Source of the DNA: Hyphomicrobiales bacterium
GTDB lineage: Bacteria; Pseudomonadota; Alphaproteobacteria; Rhizobiales; Rhizobiaceae
NCBI GenBank assembly: GCA_900470285.1
Contig: UCAG01000005.1
Location: forward strand, 124,001-188,000
DNA length: 64,000 nucleotides
Direction: 5' to 3'
A model generated the notes under the pieces. It ran no database searches and was not told where the DNA came from. It saw nothing but the letters and a program-made list of their open reading frames with translations. Shown here one piece after another: positions 1 through 8,101 of the stretch. The first letter of the stretch is position 1. Every line of letters begins with the position of its first letter. The position numbers and the translations under genes were made by a program.

Positions 1-1790
1 ATGCGCAGTTCCGGTATCACCACAAGAGCCAGCAGCGAATGCTGCATATAGGCATTATTCAGCGTGCAGCCCATCGCAGCCATAGCTTTCACCAGCTTGT
101 CCGCTTTTGCTGCAACGATCTCGGCACGCTCGTCAGACATCAGTCCGGCAATCGGCATTTCCACACAGGCCAGTTCCCGGCCCTTGGAATAAAGCACCAC
201 GCCGCCGCCGATCTCGCCCAGACGATTAACGGCTTTCGCCATATCTTCCTTATTGGTGCCGACAGCGATGATATGATGACTGTCATGGGCAACGGTCGAG
301 GCCAGAGCGCAATCGAGCGTATAGCCGAAACCGGATACGAAAGCATTGGTGATCTGACCTGTACCGCGATGACGTTCCACCAGAGCAATCTGGCAAACAT
401 CATTACGGCGATCCATCTGCACAATGCCGTCACTCACGGAAAGTTCAGCCTCCAAAGCACGGGTCGGCGCCTGATTTTCAATCACACCGATAACGCGCGC
501 CGTTACATTCTTCGTTGGTTTTGGTGGTTTAATATCAAAATCTTGTGCCGAAAATTTACGACCAAGCTTTACCGTATTCTTCGCTTTTTCCGGATATTCA
601 TAAGGTGCAATATCGGCGACCAGTTTACCCTGCTCGGCCAGCAACACACCGCGTCCGTAAACACGCTCAATTGTCAGTGCAGAGAGATCAGACACGATCA
701 GGAAATCCGCACGGCGACCCGGTGTGATAGAGCCGATTTCACGCTCTAAGCGGAAATGCTGAGCCGTATTAATCGTCGCCATCTGGATCGCGGTGACAGG
801 TTTCAGCCCTTGCGCAATCGCATGGCGCACAACACGATCCATATGGCCATCATGCACGAGCGTGCCAGAATGGCTGTCGTCAGTGCAGAGGATAAAATTA
901 CGGGAATCCAGCCCCTGCTCGGTAATGGCTTTGACTTGTGTTGCCACATCGAACCATGCGGAACCGAGGCGCAGCATTGCGCGCATACCCTGACGCACGC
1001 GGGCAATGGCATCCTCAGCGCGTGTGCCTTCATGGTCGTCTTCGGGACCACCGGCAACATAGCCGTGGAAAGCGCGACCAAGATCAGGCGATGCATAATG
1101 CCCGCCAACCGTCTTACCGGCATTCATTGTGGCATCAATCACGCCGCGCATGGTCGGGTCATTATTGGCAACGCCCGGAAAATTCATCACTTCACCAAGA
1201 CCGATAATATTCGGCCAGCTCATAGCTTCCAGCACTTCTGCTGCGCCAATTTCCGCACCGCCATTTTCAAGTCCTGGTGCAGAAGGCACGCAGCTCGGCA
1301 TCTGCACATAGACATTGACCGGCATGGCCATTGCCTCGTCATGCATCAGCCGCACGCCCTCAAGACCTAGCACATTGGCGATTTCATGCGGATCAATAAA
1401 CATCGAGGTCGTGCCATGCGGAACAACCGCACGGGTAAACTCTGTGACTGTCACCATGCCGCTTTCGACATGCATATGCGCATCGCACAGACCCGGCACC
1501 AGATAGCGGCCTTCGGCATCCACAACCTTGGTTGTCGCACCGATGCAATGGGTTGCATCATGACCAACATAGGCAAAACGCCCTTCAACAATAGCGATAT
1601 CAATGCCAGCAACAATTTCGCCCGAATAAACGCTGACCAGACGACCATTACGCACCACCATATCAGCTGGCTTGCGCCCCATGGCAACATCAACCAGAAC
1701 AGGCGCAGATGCCGCCCATGATTTGATTTCAGTTTTTGACTTTTTAAGATCTGATGATGACAAGATAGCCTCCATGGCATGACCGGTCAT
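1..1790 (-). CDS. ade: Adenine deaminase, C-terminal end cut by window edge
   Basis: Reading leftward from an ATG at 1790, the frame stays open to base 1 (about 596 codons). Family knowledge: Ade hydrolyses adenine to hypoxanthine and ammonia in purine salvage, in the cytoplasm. The translation shows the amidohydrolase signature GLCDAHMHVESGMVT, then VPHGTT and DPHEIANVLG, and later TDDSHSGTLVHDGHMDRVVR, all typical of Ade. E. coli Ade is 588 residues, so only the last few residues should be missing to the left. A second in-frame ATG lies at 1775, and neither ATG has a strong Shine-Dalgarno, so the exact start is uncertain. The gene is divergent from the SDR gene at 2007. Confidence 0.95.
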   Translation of the reverse strand, partial: MTGHAMEAILSSSDLKKSKTEIKSWAASAPVLVDVAMGRKPADMVVRNGRLVSVYSGEIVAGIDIAIVEGRFAYVGHDATHCIGATTKVVDAEGRYLVPGLCDAHMHVESGMVTVTEFTRAVVPHGTTSMFIDPHEIANVLGLEGVRLMHDEAMAMPVNVYVQMPSCVPSAPGLENGGAEIGAAEVLEAMSWPNIIGLGEVMNFPGVANNDPTMRGVIDATMNAGKTVGGHYASPDLGRAFHGYVAGGPEDDHEGTRAEDAIARVRQGMRAMLRLGSAWFDVATQVKAITEQGLDSRNFILCTDDSHSGTLVHDGHMDRVVRHAIAQGLKPVTAIQMATINTAQHFRLEREIGSITPGRRADFLIVSDLSALTIERVYGRGVLLAEQGKLVADIAPYEYPEKAKNTVKLGRKFSAQDFDIKPPKPTKNVTARVIGVIENQAPTRALEAELSVSDGIVQMDRRNDVCQIALVERHRGTGQITNAFVSGFGYTLDCALASTVAHDSHHIIAVGTNKEDMAKAVNRLGEIGGGVVLYSKGRELACVEMPIAGLMSDERAEIVAAKADKLVKAMAAMGCTLNNAYMQHSLLALVVIPELR

Positions 1791-2006
1791 AAATATATCC
1801 GGCGCAGGCAAAAATCAGTTTTGCCAAGTTTAGCCGGAAATTACCAGTTTGTTTTGATTGTTTAAGCAATTATCTCATCGGATTACACAGCTAAGCCGCA
1901 TCATTCAAACGGCGCAATAATTATTATAACACTGACTATATAATACTTTACAGCAAAAGCATTTTCATGGCAGCTTCAGAAAAATTCAAATCGGGAGCGA
2001 TAGAAT

Positions 2007-2708
2007 ATGGACGGAAAAGTAGCGATTATTACTGCCGGTGGTTCAGGCATGGGCGCCGCCGCCGCACGCAAACTGGCGGATAACGGCTATAAGATTGCAG
2101 TTTTATCCTCATCAGGCAAAGGTGAAGCGCTGGCAAAGACCTATGACGGTATAGGCGTAACCGGCAGCAACCAGTCCAATGATGATCTGCAAAAGCTCGT
2201 AGATAGCGCGCATCAGAAATGGGGACGTATCGACGTCTTAGTGAATAGTGCGGGTCACGGGCCGCGCGGTAGCCTGCTGGATTTCTCCGATGAGGACTGG
2301 CATCGCGGCATGGATGTGTATTTGATGAATGTGGTGCGCTCCGTGCGATTGGTAACGCCAATCATGCAGGCGCAAAAAAGCGGCTCGATCATCAATATCT
2401 CGACTTTCGCAGCTTTTGAGCCGGATCCGGCTTTTCCGGTCTCCAGTGTGTTTCGTGCCGGCCTCGCCTCCTACACCAAACTGTTTGCTGATAAATATGC
2501 AGCGGAAAATATCCGCATGAACAATATTCTGCCGGGCTTTATCGACAGTCTGCCGGAGAAACAGGAATTCAAAGACCGTATTCCGATGCAGCGCTATGGC
2601 ACCGAGCAGGAAATTGCTGAAACCATCGCATTTCTGGCGTCTGATGGCGCGGGTTATATTACCGGCCAGAATATCCGCGTTGACGGCGGCATTACGCGTT
2701 CAGTTTAA
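2007..2708 (+). CDS. SDR-family protein lacking the canonical YxxxK pair
   Basis: A 233-residue short-chain dehydrogenase/reductase-type protein with a Rossmann fold. The nucleotide-binding motif TAGGSGMG is at residues 9-16, the NSAG motif at 80-83, the catalytic-type Ser at about 132 (INISTF), and the C-terminal TGQNIRVDGG pattern is intact. Where classical SDRs carry YxxxK, this protein reads SSVFRAGL at 146-153, placing Ser at the Tyr position and Arg at the Lys position. The fold assignment is firm. Oxidoreductase activity is uncertain, because such variants could bind NAD(P) without classical catalysis. The start is preceded by GGGAG with suitable spacing. It is a single-gene unit followed by tRNA-Leu. 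Confidence 0.85.
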   Translation: MDGKVAIITAGGSGMGAAAARKLADNGYKIAVLSSSGKGEALAKTYDGIGVTGSNQSNDDLQKLVDSAHQKWGRIDVLVNSAGHGPRGSLLDFSDEDWHRGMDVYLMNVVRSVRLVTPIMQAQKSGSIINISTFAAFEPDPAFPVSSVFRAGLASYTKLFADKYAAENIRMNNILPGFIDSLPEKQEFKDRIPMQRYGTEQEIAETIAFLASDGAGYITGQNIRVDGGITRSV

Positions 2709-2934
2709 GAGTATCTTGCCGCGGCCGGACTATACCGGCCGCTGCCTCTCTTATGTGACATGAGTTACACAAGACTAAATTACTGATTTCAATCAACATT
2801 GATTTTTGCAAAATATATTTATGCCGAGTGATATTCCGGCAGATTTTTCACTCAGCACACAATCTGCGCCTTGACTTCCGCAAGCAAATCACGGATCAAA
2901 AGGCAGGTTTCAGGTGCATAAAACATCTTGCACT

Positions 2935-3020
2935 GCGGACGTGGAGAAATCGGTAAACTCAGCAGACTTAAAATCTGCCGCTCTTAGAGCTTGCGGGTTC
3001 AAGTCCCGCCGTCCGCACCA
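2935..3020 (+). tRNA. tRNA-Leu(UAA)
   Basis: An 86-nt cloverleaf with a long variable arm. The acceptor stem begins GCGGACG and ends CGTCCGC followed by an encoded ACCA end. The anticodon stem is GCAGA/TCTGC enclosing CTTAAAA, giving anticodon TAA. The T arm contains GGTTCAAGTCC. The class II variable arm fits leucine. Confidence 0.95.
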
Positions 3021-3236
3021 CCTTTATTAAAAATCTATAAAAATTAAATAGTTAGCATATGTCACGCTCCTTGTTTTGAGCTGCTTTGAATTACGTTGGG
3101 CTATGCAGTTAAACGCGTCTCACTATAGATCACATGATGAACACAGTGTCCTATTTGTGAGCTTTGTCTGTCTCCTTCCGCATACTATATCAAGACCAAT
3201 TGCTATTGAAACCGCTTGAGCGGCAGGAGTATCTCT

Positions 3237-4286
3237 ATGAGAGCCTTTGGTTTTTTAAGTTTTGGTCATTATGTGAATGCACAGGGCTCGCAGGCGCGGA
3301 CAGCCAGCGACATGCTGAAACAGGCCGTCGATATCGGCGTTGGCGCAGACGAACTTGGTGTAAACGGCGCTTATTTCCGCGTGCATCACTTTGCGCGTCA
3401 GCAGGCATCGCCAATGCCATTGCTGGCAACGATTGCAGCAAAAACAAAACATATCGAAGTCGGTACCGGTGTTATCGATATGCGCTATGAGAACCCGTTA
3501 TATCTGGCTGAAGAAGCTGCGGCTCTCGATATTCTTGCAGACGGACGTATTGCTTTGGGGATCAGCCGCGGTTCACCGGAAACAGTGGTGCGCGGTTACG
3601 AAACCTTTGGCTATACCGGCTCAACCGATCCGCGCGGCGCTGATATTGCACGCACCAAATTCGATTTGTTTATGCGCTCAATTGACGGCGAACGACTGGC
3701 ACCAGGTGAACGCAGTATGACCGGCGGTCAGATGATGCCGATTGAACCGCGTTCCTCCACATTGCGCGATCACATCTGGTGGGGCTCTGCTACCCGTGAA
3801 AGTGCTGAATGGACAGGACAACAAGGTCTGAACATGATGTCGTCCACCTTGTTGACAGAAGATGCAGGAATGCCTTTTGACGAGCTTCAGGCCGAACAGA
3901 TTGTTCGTTTCCGTGAAGCTTATCGTGAAGCTGGCCATACCGGCGCTCCGCGCGTTTCAGTCAGTCGCAGCATCTTTCCGATCGTGAACGAACAGGATGC
4001 CGCTTATTTTGGCAATGCATCTGAAAGATATGACGGGGTTGGTATGATTGACGGTTTCCGCTCAACATTCGGCCGTACCTATGCTGCCGAACCGGACAGG
4101 TTGATTGAGGAGCTGAAGAATGATCGCGCCATTGCGTTGGCAGACACTCTTATGCTGACAATTCCGAACCAGCTCGGGCCGGATTATAACCTGCATATGT
4201 TGGAATCTTTTGCCAAATATGTGGCTCCTGCCCTTGGCTGGAAACCGAACTGGGAAGGCCCTGTCACCGGCGATATAATCGACTAG
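3237..4286 (+). CDS. LLM-class (luciferase-like) flavin-dependent oxidoreductase
   Basis: A 349-residue protein starting MRAFGFLSFGHY. It has the bacterial luciferase-like TIM-barrel pattern: an N-terminal beta strand, then IEVGTGVIDMRYENPLYLAEEAAALD, then DGRIALGISRGSPETVVRGYETFGY in the flavin/phosphate-binding region. Family members use reduced FMN with oxygen or F420, but the substrate cannot be read from sequence. The start at 3237 is chosen because GGCAGGAG lies 7 nt upstream; an upstream in-frame start at 3216 has no such site. It stands alone and is followed by three consecutive hairpins at 4285-4432. Confidence 0.88.
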   Translation: MRAFGFLSFGHYVNAQGSQARTASDMLKQAVDIGVGADELGVNGAYFRVHHFARQQASPMPLLATIAAKTKHIEVGTGVIDMRYENPLYLAEEAAALDILADGRIALGISRGSPETVVRGYETFGYTGSTDPRGADIARTKFDLFMRSIDGERLAPGERSMTGGQMMPIEPRSSTLRDHIWWGSATRESAEWTGQQGLNMMSSTLLTEDAGMPFDELQAEQIVRFREAYREAGHTGAPRVSVSRSIFPIVNEQDAAYFGNASERYDGVGMIDGFRSTFGRTYAAEPDRLIEELKNDRAIALADTLMLTIPNQLGPDYNLHMLESFAKYVAPALGWKPNWEGPVTGDIID

Positions 4287-4387
4287 AGCGCCGTGTGCCA
4301 GACTTGGCACACAAAGGCCGCTCTAACACTTTAAAATGAGAGCATAATTTTACCTTAAACTGATCCAAGTTTAAGGAATTATGCTCT
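4285..4387. repeat. Two consecutive palindromic repeats downstream of the flavin oxidoreductase
   Basis: Hairpin one spans 4285-4324: outer arms AGAGCG/CGCTCT and inner arms GTGTGCCA (4293-4300) and TGGCACAC (4305-4312). Hairpin two spans 4339-4387: outer arms AGAGCATAATT and AATTATGCTCT, inner arms CCTTAAAC and GTTTAAGG around an 8-nt loop. The AGAGC...GCTCT ends are shared with other intergenic palindromes in this window (33.1, 59.1 and 62.9 kb), which suggests a dispersed repeat family. Confidence 0.75.
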
Positions 4388-4390
4388 TAC

Positions 4391-4432
4391 AAATAATCCC
4401 TCAAGCCAGCGATGGTTTGAGGGATTATTTTT
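4391..4432 (+). terminator. Rho-independent terminator
   Basis: A 13-bp stem AATAATCCCTCAA (4392-4404) pairs with TTGAGGGATTATT (4418-4430) and is followed by T residues. It would end transcription of the flavin oxidoreductase gene. It covers the TTG at 4431 that would be the furthest upstream start of the next gene, arguing for a start further downstream. Confidence 0.8.
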
Positions 4433-4487
4433 GAGTATTCTTATCACTGCGAAAACAAAACAGCCTTGGATGCAGGAGCAATGCAGC

Positions 4488-5081
4488 GTGATTTATTTAG
4501 TTCGCCATGGTCAAACGATTTTTAACGCTGCCGCACGCTGGCAGGGACAAGTCGACTCTCCGCTAACTGCACTCGGATTACGTCAGGCTGCTGCCGCAGG
4601 TGCGACTCTTCGCAAAACTATCACCTCCGATGATATTATCCTGTTTTCCAGCCCGTTAGGCCGTGCACACAGCACTGCAAAAATAATTGCCGAAAAACTG
4701 GGCAAACATGATGACATCATACTCGATCCGCGCCTGATGGAAATTGGTATGGGGTCATGGGAAGGTCTTACGGATTACGAGATAGAGCAGGAATGGCCGA
4801 ACGCCCGCGATGGATTGGAACGCCATGAATGGTTCTTTCACTCTCCTGACGGCGAAAATTTTGAAGATATGTCCGCCCGCGTTCAAGACGTGCTGACCAC
4901 CATTGAAGAACATAAGGCTCAAATCAAAATCATTGTTTCGCATGGTGTGACCGGTCGGATAATTCGCAGTATTTATGCCAATATCCCGAGAAGTGAAGCA
5001 TTGAAACTTGAAGTCCCTCAGGATGTTCTGTTCGGATTATCCGGTAACGGGAATATTGAGCGGATTACTTACGACATATGA
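4488..5081 (+). CDS. Histidine phosphatase family protein (phosphoglycerate mutase-like)
   Basis: About 197 residues from the preferred start. The RHG motif that carries the phospho-accepting histidine is at the extreme N terminus (IYLVRHGQTIFN). The second arginine/glutamate region (SSPLGRAHSTAKII ... LMEIGMGSWEGLTD) and the second histidine (IIVSHGVTGR) are all present. Substrate is unknown; the family includes alpha-ribazole phosphatases, broad-specificity phosphatases and mutases. I chose GTG at 4488 because GGAG sits 9 nt upstream (4475-4478) and it places RHG as usual. An ATG at 4470 and a TTG at 4431 are possible, but the latter lies inside a terminator. The stop overlaps the next start (ATGA). 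Confidence 0.85.
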   Translation: MIYLVRHGQTIFNAAARWQGQVDSPLTALGLRQAAAAGATLRKTITSDDIILFSSPLGRAHSTAKIIAEKLGKHDDIILDPRLMEIGMGSWEGLTDYEIEQEWPNARDGLERHEWFFHSPDGENFEDMSARVQDVLTTIEEHKAQIKIIVSHGVTGRIIRSIYANIPRSEALKLEVPQDVLFGLSGNGNIERITYDI

Positions 5082-5335
5082 GCCAGCAAACAACTTCCCG
5101 CAAACAGAACTGGTGCCTGTCCGCAATCATATCTGTGATTTTCGGCGCACTGACAGCCTTGATATTCTATTATCTGATCTTTTGGGGCGCGGGAAATGAC
5201 GGCTATGCCATCATATATTGCATTTTTACGGCACCAATCGCTTTGATTTCCGGTCTGTGGGGCGTGTTCTACTGGCGAAGCAGTGTTGCCGTTTTTGGTC
5301 TGCTTCTGGGGCTTTCACCGCTTATATATTTATAA
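5078..5335 (+). CDS. Small membrane protein of unknown function
   Basis: An 85-residue protein whose ATG overlaps the stop of the histidine phosphatase gene in an ATGA arrangement, so the two are likely translationally coupled. It is hydrophobic, with three likely membrane segments at about residues 12-35, 43-62 and 68-85. No recognisable catalytic motif. Its function is unknown; coupling suggests a role near the phosphatase at the membrane, but that is inference. Confidence 0.6.
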   Translation: MSQQTTSRKQNWCLSAIISVIFGALTALIFYYLIFWGAGNDGYAIIYCIFTAPIALISGLWGVFYWRSSVAVFGLLLGLSPLIYL

Positions 5336-5399
5336 AATACCTTACACTATCAGGCACCCTGCCCGCCATGAACAGAGCGCCTGAATTAGAGTGGCCGGA

Positions 5400-6524
5400 T
5401 TATTTTAGCTGCTCAACCAGAGTTTCCTTAACAACAGTATCGAATGAATCTCCCCCGCTGTCTTTGCTCAGCTCAGCTGTTTTCTTTGCTATATAATCAT
5501 CACGCTTGCTGATGAGGCCTGCCATTTCCCCTTCAAGTTTCGTGCGTTCCTGTGCATTGCGATCGAGAATTGCCTGTTTCTCCTGACCGGATTTACCACG
5601 CATATTTTCCGGCAATTCCTCATCCTTCACGGCATCCAGCTTTTGCTTGCCGTTTTGCACATCCGCAACAAGATCGCCGCCGCCGGTTACAACCTCTTTA
5701 GCGCCACCTTTTTTGGAGTAATAGCGTGAATTATCAACCTTGACAGCTGCGGGAGCCGCAGCTTTTGCATCCATCTTGCTGGAGAGTTCAGCCTGAACTT
5801 TCGTACTGCCATAGGCAATCACAGTCTTATCGAGATTTTGCTGAACAACGATAATTTCGTTGTCAAACGGCGTTTCCATAACAGTGATATTACCGCCATC
5901 CTGCGGAATGGCTATATAACGTCCATGCCCGAGCTGAGCGATTTCCCGCCAGACTTTGGTCGTATCAGGATCATCACCGGCCTGAATTGTATTGACGGTG
6001 ATTTTATCTTCTTTCGCACGTTTCAGAATTTGCGGATATTGCCATGTGTTCGGATAATCCATATGCGGCGGCGCATCCCCGACAAGGAAGATGATCCGTC
6101 TGGTATTATCATTTTTAGTCCATTGCAGCTTGCGGACAGATTCATCCAGCGCTTCATTCACCGATTCCGGTGTGTCACCGCCGCCATCTGCCTCAAGTTT
6201 AATCAGCTTGCCATACAATCCCTGCACATCCGCGCTCATATCATAGGATTTAACGACATATTCATCACCCTGATCACGATAGGCCACCAGTGCCATACGG
6301 ATATCGGCATCAGGATTCACATCGATGATTGTATTGGCAATAGACCAGATCTTCTTTTTTGCTCCGTCAATAAGGCCGGCCATCGAACCCGTTGTATCCA
6401 ACACGAAAGCAACCTCAATACGCTGGCTCTTGTCATTATTGGCTGCAAAAACCGGCGAGGCAAATGCAGTGACAGCAAGACCAGCCAGAAGAGTTTTTCC
6501 GAAACTGCGCAAAGAACGAACCAT
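5400..6524 (-). CDS. Exported VWA-domain protein
   Basis: A 374-residue protein with a Sec signal peptide (residues 1-27, ending SPVFA). A von Willebrand factor type A domain starts at VAFVLDTTGSM; DTTGS is the MIDAS metal-binding motif. Further VWA features are the FLVGDAPPHMDYP and VNTIQAGDDPDTTKVWREIA stretches. The C-terminal third (about 250-374) is charged and probably helical, with Lys/Glu-rich repeats. The chosen start at 6524 has GGGGA upstream and gives a clean signal peptide; the longer frame to 6728 would put the signal peptide internally. Likely a periplasmic metal-dependent binding protein; partner unknown. Confidence 0.85.
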   Translation of the reverse strand: MVRSLRSFGKTLLAGLAVTAFASPVFAANNDKSQRIEVAFVLDTTGSMAGLIDGAKKKIWSIANTIIDVNPDADIRMALVAYRDQGDEYVVKSYDMSADVQGLYGKLIKLEADGGGDTPESVNEALDESVRKLQWTKNDNTRRIIFLVGDAPPHMDYPNTWQYPQILKRAKEDKITVNTIQAGDDPDTTKVWREIAQLGHGRYIAIPQDGGNITVMETPFDNEIIVVQQNLDKTVIAYGSTKVQAELSSKMDAKAAAPAAVKVDNSRYYSKKGGAKEVVTGGGDLVADVQNGKQKLDAVKDEELPENMRGKSGQEKQAILDRNAQERTKLEGEMAGLISKRDDYIAKKTAELSKDSGGDSFDTVVKETLVEQLK

Positions 6525-6741
6525 TATTTTCCCCGAAGAATAAACGATGCTTATGCTTTGCGGCGGAATAAGGCATAATTGGGAACCTGTCTGGACAATA
6601 TTATGATCTGCAGATTTTTTATTCTTTTTGCGATATTTATTTAGCTGTCTGTACAATTTTAAATGTAATAGTAAATTCTTCGCGCTTAAATAAATAAAAG
6701 CGTCGCTGTGGCAATTACAAGAAAACAACTGAGATCATTGC

Positions 6742-8031
6742 ATGATACGTATTCTGTTTCTTTTTCTGGGTCGTGAAATCATCCAGAGACATTGGAAAAC
6801 ACTATTCGTCATCGGCGTTCTCTGGCTTATTGTCGGTCTTGCTATTCTGATTGATGCACTGGATGGAGATACCCTGCTCCGCCCGTATCTTTTCGCTTAT
6901 TTTCTGGTACCGGAAGCCGCTCTCAGCCTGCTTGCCGCGGCAGGAAGCGAAGGCACAGCCAGACAGATGCGCATAGTGCAAGGGATTGCATTATTCGTTG
7001 TTGGTATTCTCATTTACACATCCAGCGCTGCCAGCAATTTCTTTCTGGCTATGGTTTTCGGTTTATGTTTTCTGGTCGACGGCAGCATGCGCATCGCCAG
7101 CGCGTGGGTTGTGCGTTATCCGCGCTGGAAGGCCGGTATTGCCGGTGGCGTTCTGGAGCTCATACTGGCTGTTGCAACCTTGCAGCCATGGCCGACCTGG
7201 TATGAAGGCACAGTGGGTGCCAATGTCGGCGCCGTTATTATGCTCACCAGCTTTGGTATTATCCATGTTGCGCTTCGTATCCATAGTCTTGAAGCCGGTG
7301 CACCGCTTTCTCGTCTTTTCGGCCGCAGCAGCCTGCTATCAGCAATGACACTTCAACAAGATACGGATGGAGAAAACCCGACACGCGGCGAATTAATCGT
7401 TCATGTCTGGACACCAACCGGCACGGCCATGACACCGCTGCGTCAGCGCGCTATCAGCCGCTATATCGCTGCCATTGATGCAAATGGCGTCATCTCCACC
7501 GGTCATGCGGCTCTGGAACTGGTACCGGATGTCTATATCAGTCACTATCCGGCGGTAGAAATTGACCGCTCTCCTGATGAATTCAGCCGCACTTTGCGCG
7601 CCACCGCCGATAATAATATCGAAGGCAGATTTTTAGCTGATTATAAATCGGAAGCTGCAGACTGGTGCGAGTCTACAGTGCAGGTGGTTATCAATAATAT
7701 TGATGAAGATAAGCTGCGCGCTTTCTGGAAAACCTACAAGGCCGACAACACCTATAATCTGACAAACCGCAATTGCTCCAGCGCAGTGGCTGATGCTCTG
7801 GATGCCGCATTGGAAGGTGTTTACCGGAATAAACGCTGGCCGATCTTCTCGGCATTTCGTGCGATTGTCTATCCGGAACTCTGGGCTGCAAGCATGATGC
7901 GCAAGCGCGCAGAAACCATGGCATGGACGCCGGGCCTTGTTCTTGACTATGCCCGTGCGCTGAGCGCAATCGTTGACCCTAAGCCCGGCTTCTGGGTTCC
8001 CAAAATATTCCTGAAAACAAAATCAGAATAA
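6742..8031 (+). CDS. HdeD-like membrane protein with C-terminal permuted papain-like domain
   Basis: A 429-residue protein. Residues 1 to about 185 form six hydrophobic segments of the HdeD/DUF308 type (YLFAYFLVPEAALSLLAA; FGLCFLVDGSMRIASAW). After a linker, residues 215-400 form a soluble domain with a conserved-looking histidine at H255 (VISTGHAALEL) and cysteine at C345 (LTNRNCSSAVADAL). His-before-Cys order with an NC(S/T) motif is the pattern of circularly permuted NlpC/P60-type thiol hydrolases such as the YiiX and DUF4105 groups. That reading is my inference. HdeD proteins are linked to acid resistance in enterobacteria. It is divergent from the VWA gene, with a 217-bp gap between them. 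Confidence 0.75.
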   Translation: MIRILFLFLGREIIQRHWKTLFVIGVLWLIVGLAILIDALDGDTLLRPYLFAYFLVPEAALSLLAAAGSEGTARQMRIVQGIALFVVGILIYTSSAASNFFLAMVFGLCFLVDGSMRIASAWVVRYPRWKAGIAGGVLELILAVATLQPWPTWYEGTVGANVGAVIMLTSFGIIHVALRIHSLEAGAPLSRLFGRSSLLSAMTLQQDTDGENPTRGELIVHVWTPTGTAMTPLRQRAISRYIAAIDANGVISTGHAALELVPDVYISHYPAVEIDRSPDEFSRTLRATADNNIEGRFLADYKSEAADWCESTVQVVINNIDEDKLRAFWKTYKADNTYNLTNRNCSSAVADALDAALEGVYRNKRWPIFSAFRAIVYPELWAASMMRKRAETMAWTPGLVLDYARALSAIVDPKPGFWVPKIFLKTKSE

Positions 8032-8101
8032 ACGCAGGCATGTAGTGAATATGCTCGCGCCGGAGCAAAAGCACCGGCGCGTATTTAGTTTTTTGCGAAA
8101 A

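Noticed and set aside
39-749. 236-codon plus-strand frame over the left edge
   Set aside because: It is antisense to adenine deaminase, whose motifs are clear on the minus strand.
4431-4487. Extended N terminus of the histidine phosphatase from TTG 4431
   Set aside because: The TTG lies inside a rho-independent terminator, and a better ribosome site precedes GTG 4488.
5838-6578. 246-codon plus-strand frame
   Set aside because: Antisense to the VWA-domain gene.
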